This document shows, piece by piece, positions 5,378 to 7,147 of a stretch of DNA of 7,147 nucleotides. The translations under genes were made by a program, and so were the position numbers. Under the pieces are notes generated by a model, which was not told where the DNA came from, ran no database searches, and saw only the letters and a program-made list of their open reading frames with translations. The stretch is taken from NCBI GenBank assembly GCA_014360105.1, contig JACIYD010000075.1, positions 1-7,147 of the forward strand. The letters are read 5' to 3'. Numbering within the stretch: position 1 is the first letter of the stretch; each line of letters starts with the position of its first letter. This DNA is from Clostridia bacterium (GTDB lineage Bacteria; Bacillota; DSM-521; Neomoorellales; SLTJ01).

Positions 5378-5898
5378 GCGATCCGAGCATAAACCTTTGG
5401 TGCGAAGATGAGGTCCATTTCTACCGCCACAGCACCATTACCCGCATGTGGGCGATCCGGGGAGAGCAGCCCCGCGTCCGTTCCGCCTCCACCAGAGAGA
5501 AACTTGGCTTCTTTGGGGCGCTCGATCTTCGCACCGGTCGGCTTCTCACCAAACAAGTGTCTACTTTCGACGCGGAGACCTTCCACGGCTTCCTGGCGTA
5601 CTTGCTCGATCAGACCGAAGGGGTCATCTACCTCATCCTGGATAACGCCAGCTGGCACAAGGCCAGAGCGCTCAAGCCCTTTTTTGAAGCCAACCGGCAC
5701 CGCCTCATACGGTGTTTTCTTCCGCCCTATTCCCCGGAGCTCAACCCCATCGAGCGCGTTTGGAGGATCACCCGAAGGCAGGTGACTCACAACCGGTACT
5801 TCAAATCCTTGGACGAACAAGCTGCGGCATTGACTGCCCATTTTCGTAAATGGAACCAGCCCAATCCAGCACTTAGGGTCCTATGTGCAAATATTTAA
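5263..5898 (+). CDS. IS630-family transposase, C-terminal catalytic reading frame (OrfB)
   Basis: This frame encodes the RNase-H-like DDE domain that cuts and joins DNA at the element ends. The meaningful part starts around 5359; the codons from the GTG at 5263 to there overlap OrfA and show no family similarity, so separate initiation is unlikely. In the 343-residue fused protein the catalytic acids are D181 (in CEDEVHF), D259 (in LILDNASWH) and E296 (in PPYSPELNPIERVW), with 36 residues between the last two, in line with IS630. All three are present. The stop TAA (5896-5898) lies inside the right terminal repeat. A database record may show this as one gene spanning 4868-5898 with ribosomal slippage, or as a frameshifted pseudogene. 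Confidence 0.88.
   Translation: MPEALSRTGLHSSASPPTSSRGGSPPAGGLQKNYYRWLSDPSINLWCEDEVHFYRHSTITRMWAIRGEQPRVRSASTREKLGFFGALDLRTGRLLTKQVSTFDAETFHGFLAYLLDQTEGVIYLILDNASWHKARALKPFFEANRHRLIRCFLPPYSPELNPIERVWRITRRQVTHNRYFKSLDEQAAALTAHFRKWNQPNPALRVLCANI
5354..5360 (+). other. Probable -1 frameshift / slippage site (A7) in the transposase
   Basis: Seven A residues occur where the two transposase frames meet. Zero frame reads TTC AAA AAA ACT and reaches TGA soon after; shifting back one base after the second AAA reads AAC TAC TAC and enters the catalytic frame. The lysine tRNA can re-pair fully on AAA. Polymerase slippage that adds one A to the RNA would have the same effect. The site is not a perfect tandem heptamer, because the base before the first AAA is C. 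No strong downstream stem is evident beyond a weak ACTA/TGGT hairpin. Confidence 0.7.
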
Positions 5899-5909
5899 GA
5901 CGCTACATA
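5883..5909 (-). repeat. Right terminal inverted repeat of the IS630 element
   Basis: This is the partner of 4794-4820, 27 bases with four mismatches when inverted. It contains the transposase stop codon. The TA duplication follows at 5910-5911. Confidence 0.92.
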
Positions 5910-5993
5910 TAGAATAGCCTGAGAAAGAGGTGGGCGACGCTCCTGCTGCCGCCAAGAAGAAGGATTGCGTAGCCCATTCTGACAAGGCAGAGG

Positions 5994-6407
5994 ATGACCG
6001 GACGCCGGATGAGACGCTGGAAAGATTGGTTACGGCAGGCGGAAAGAAAACTCCGGTCTGCTCGGTGGGACCTTGAGGGAAAGTTCTTCGAGGACGCGTG
6101 CTTTTCCTCTCAGCAGGCCGCAGAATTGGCGGCCAAGGCCTTACTGGAAGCCAGGGGGGTCATGAAGCGGGGGCATTCGGTGTTGGCGTTACTTAGCGCG
6201 GGCGCCGCGCCCGAGGAGTTGCTGGAAGCAGCGCGGATCCTCGATCAATACTATATACCGACCAGGTATCCGAACGGGTTCGACACGGGTGCACCGATGG
6301 ATTATTATACGGGAAAACAGGCAGAAGAGGCGATTGCCTATGCCGAGAAAATCCTGGCGTTCGTGGAGAAAGAACTTGGCGGAGCACCCGGCAAGGGAAG
6401 CGCTTGA
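5994..6407 (+). CDS. HEPN domain protein, probable toxin half of a HEPN/MNT pair
   Basis: This 137-residue all-helical protein belongs to the HEPN family (PF05168 type). Typical blocks are W-x-x-W-L-x-Q-A-E near the start (9-17), ACFSSQQAAELAAKALLEARG (35-55), R54...H61, YYIPTRYPNG (86-95) and a final helix AEEAIAYAEKIL (110-121). R54-x6-H61 has the spacing of the HEPN ribonuclease motif, but in this subfamily its catalytic role is not established. Two starts are possible: ATG 5994 with AAGG at 5983-5986, or ATG 6009, which begins MRRWKDWL as homologues do but has a weaker ribosome site. It overlaps the nucleotidyltransferase gene by 32 nt. The 82 nt between it and the insertion sequence hold no clear promoter, so its original promoter may lie beyond the element or be lost. 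Confidence 0.88.
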   Translation: MTGRRMRRWKDWLRQAERKLRSARWDLEGKFFEDACFSSQQAAELAAKALLEARGVMKRGHSVLALLSAGAAPEELLEAARILDQYYIPTRYPNGFDTGAPMDYYTGKQAEEAIAYAEKILAFVEKELGGAPGKGSA

Positions 6408-6825
6408 GCAGACCGTTGAAGCGGTGGTAGAGAAATATGCGCCGGTGGCCGTCCTCCTCTTCGGCTCTCTGGCCCGCGGCGATTTTTCCCCCGAAAGCGA
6501 TGCCGATGTGCTGGTCTTGCTACCCCAGCCAAGAGTGGATTTTGTGGAAATGCTCGGCAAAATTAAGGCCTGCGACCGTTCGGGGCTGATCGATCTCTTT
6601 CCCTACGGCTGGCGTCAGTTCATGGCCATGTTTAGGGACTATAACCTGCTGGCCCTGGATGCCATGGCCGACGGGGTGCTGCTGTACCTGGGCGATGGCA
6701 CCAAGTGGAGGGTCATTAGAAGAGAGGCGGCAAAAGTCCTCCGCGAGGTGGAGGCGATCGAGGGGGGCTGGCAGGTTAAAGCCTCAATGACAAAAAAGGA
6801 TTTCCCTGCGCGCCCGAAAGCCTAA
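6376..6825 (+). CDS. Minimal nucleotidyltransferase (MNT), probable antitoxin partner of the HEPN protein
   Basis: This 149-residue protein is a DNA-polymerase-beta-like minimal nucleotidyltransferase. It shows the exact GSx10DxD signature, G30-S31 ... D42-A-D44, with a likely third acidic residue D73 in LIDLFPYG. In the MntA-HepT system of Shewanella such an enzyme adds AMP to the HEPN toxin and silences it; here that role is inferred from pairing and fold. The C-terminal part (NLLALDAMADGVLLYLGD, then a helix and GGW at about 133-135) matches family members. TTG 6376 is chosen because GGAG lies 7 nt before it (6365-6368). A later TTG at 6403 overlaps the HEPN stop as TTGA and is a possible alternative. 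The reading frame is open back to 6289, but those codons lie inside the HEPN gene and have no family similarity. Confidence 0.88.
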   Translation: MAEHPAREALEQTVEAVVEKYAPVAVLLFGSLARGDFSPESDADVLVLLPQPRVDFVEMLGKIKACDRSGLIDLFPYGWRQFMAMFRDYNLLALDAMADGVLLYLGDGTKWRVIRREAAKVLREVEAIEGGWQVKASMTKKDFPARPKA

Positions 6826-6952
6826 GCTAGGGAACCCTTCCGCCCGCCTGCTGCGTAACGTGTTCCCCATCTTTCACGCCCCGAAACCTCCTTGTAGACT
6901 TTTACCATCATCATATGAGGCTCCGTTCGCGAGGTACATGGCAGACAAGCCT

Positions 6953-6986
6953 GGTGCCCTCCCGGGAATTGGGCACAGGCGGCACC
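6953..6986. repeat. Two mutually exclusive hairpins
   Basis: GTGCCC at 6954-6959 can pair with GGGCAC at 6971-6976 (11-nt loop), and the overlapping GGTGCC at 6953-6958 can pair with GGCACC at 6981-6986 (22-nt loop). Both stems are 6 bp and perfect, and both use the same left arm, so only one can form. No ligand-binding RNA class is recognised. Confidence 0.45.
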
Positions 6987-6995
6987 ATTGAGCGT

Positions 6996-7047
6996 ATCCT
7001 GCTGTACCGGGTGGGCCGCTCGAGGCAGTAAAAACCGGCAGCAGGAT
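6996..7047. repeat. 13-bp inverted repeat with a 2-nt bulge
   Basis: ATCCTGCTG (6996-7004), a TA bulge and CCGG (7007-7010) pair perfectly with CCGG (7035-7038) and CAGCAGGAT (7039-7047) around a 24-nt loop. It is the strongest structure in the right part of the window. It lies about 50 bp before a possible gene start at 7095. The tail after it is not T-rich, so it is not a standard terminator. Confidence 0.55.
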
Positions 7048-7094
7048 TTCCAGAAAGATGGCAGTGATGATGGCGAGTTTTTTACGCTCATACT

Positions 7095-7147
7095 ATGGTC
7101 AGACCTAGTATTTACGAAACCAAGCGGAGTACGCCCAAGTCGCCTTA
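7095..7147 (+). CDS. Possible start of a gene cut by the window edge
   Basis: An ATG at 7095 opens a frame of 17 complete codons to the end of the window, reading MVRPSIYETKRSTPKSP and then an incomplete codon. The pattern IYE followed by basic and proline residues recalls the N-termini of some polysaccharide-export ABC-2 permeases, but 17 residues are too few to identify anything. No good ribosome site precedes it; only a weak GGCGAG is present, too far upstream. It may be a chance frame. Confidence 0.25.
   Translation, partial: MVRPSIYETKRSTPKSP

Larger units (their letters stand above)
4794..5909 (+). mobile_element. Complete IS630-family insertion sequence, 1116 bp
   Basis: The element is bounded by 27-bp imperfect inverted repeats and flanked on both sides by TA (4792-4793 and 5910-5911), the target duplication typical of IS630/Tc1-mariner elements. 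Removing the element and one TA restores GGTTCTAGAATAG, so the target was CTAG, the site reported for IS630 of Shigella. It holds a promoter, a hairpin around the ribosome site, and a two-frame transposase with DDE residues. Both ends and the catalytic residues are intact, so it may be active if the frameshift works. It separates the rib promoter from the HEPN/nucleotidyltransferase pair. Confidence 0.93.
6826..7094. other. Intergenic stretch with structured repeats
   Basis: About 270 bases follow the nucleotidyltransferase gene with no supported gene. An 89-codon frame on the minus strand (6822-7091) has no recognisable feature and I treat it as chance. The stretch contains two inverted repeats listed separately, and a T6 run at 7078-7083 with no stem directly before it. 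No terminator for the HEPN/MNT operon is evident. Confidence 0.5.

Noticed and set aside
5886..5915. Hybrid outward promoter at the right IS junction (TAGAAT at 5910-5915) for the HEPN gene
   Set aside because: The -10-like match is fair but at 17-18 nt spacing the -35 region matches TTGACA at only about half of positions; not supported.
5930..6076. 48-codon GTG frame between the IS and the HEPN gene, with a GAGAAAGAGG in front
   Set aside because: It overlaps the start of the HEPN gene in another frame, has no recognisable similarity and is short; probably chance.
6826..6860. Terminator after the nucleotidyltransferase gene (AGGGAACCCT)
   Set aside because: The palindrome is only 4 bp with a 2-nt loop and there is no T-run.
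6940..7050. Cyclic di-GMP or other known riboswitch near the right edge
   Set aside because: A CACAGG-like string is present, but the conserved blocks of the c-di-GMP-I class and the pairing between them are missing.
6822..7091. 89-codon frame on the minus strand at the right end
   Set aside because: No recognisable motif or family resemblance, and it covers the inverted repeats, so I treat it as chance.
1..7147. CRISPR array, tRNA or rRNA genes, phage genes
   Set aside because: No regularly spaced direct repeats, no cloverleaf with a TTCGAAT-type arm, and no phage-type gene were seen.

Overview
The window looks like chromosome from a GC-rich Firmicute, probably of the Moorella / Desulfotomaculum type (anaerobic, often thermophilic Clostridia). 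The evidence is a ribDG-ribE-ribBA-ribH order of the Bacillus/Clostridia kind, an FMN riboswitch that works through a transcription terminator, strong GGAGG ribosome sites, GTG and TTG starts, and a zinc-ribbon L28. The lineage is an inference; there is no rRNA gene here to fix it.

Layout. Positions 1-251 hold no convincing gene: a GC-rich chain of small palindromes (32-81), a longer hairpin (111-146) and the promoter of rpmB. The gene rpmB (252-443, +) follows. It converges on the rib operon so tightly that the two stop codons overlap. The rib operon occupies 440-4774 on the minus strand. Read from its own promoter it runs: promoter (4746-4774), FMN riboswitch (4618-4738), terminator (4562-4590), ribD, ribE, ribBA, ribH, and then a YfcE-type metallophosphoesterase that starts 6 nt after ribH. 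The four Rib proteins cover every step from GTP and ribulose 5-phosphate to riboflavin except the dephosphorylation between RibD and RibH. The extra phosphoesterase is therefore a candidate for that step.

A complete 1116-bp IS630-family element (4794-5909) sits 19 bp beyond the -35 box of the rib promoter, transcribed away from the operon. It has 27-bp inverted ends (23/27 matching), a TA duplication, a reconstructed CTAG target, its own promoter, and a transposase split into two frames joined by a -1 shift at an A7 run. Its ribosome site lies in the loop of a GC-rich hairpin. The left arm of that hairpin should be absent from transcripts made by the element's own promoter but present in read-through transcripts, which suggests protection from outside transcription.

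To the right (5994-6825, +) is a two-gene HEPN / minimal nucleotidyltransferase module, overlapping by 32 nt and resembling toxin-antitoxin pairs. The last 320 bases hold two structured inverted repeats and perhaps the first codons of another gene that leaves the window.

Most of the window is well-known biology. The points most worth a second look are the phosphoesterase in the rib operon, the hairpin over the transposase start, the frameshift site, and the HEPN/MNT pair beside the insertion sequence.
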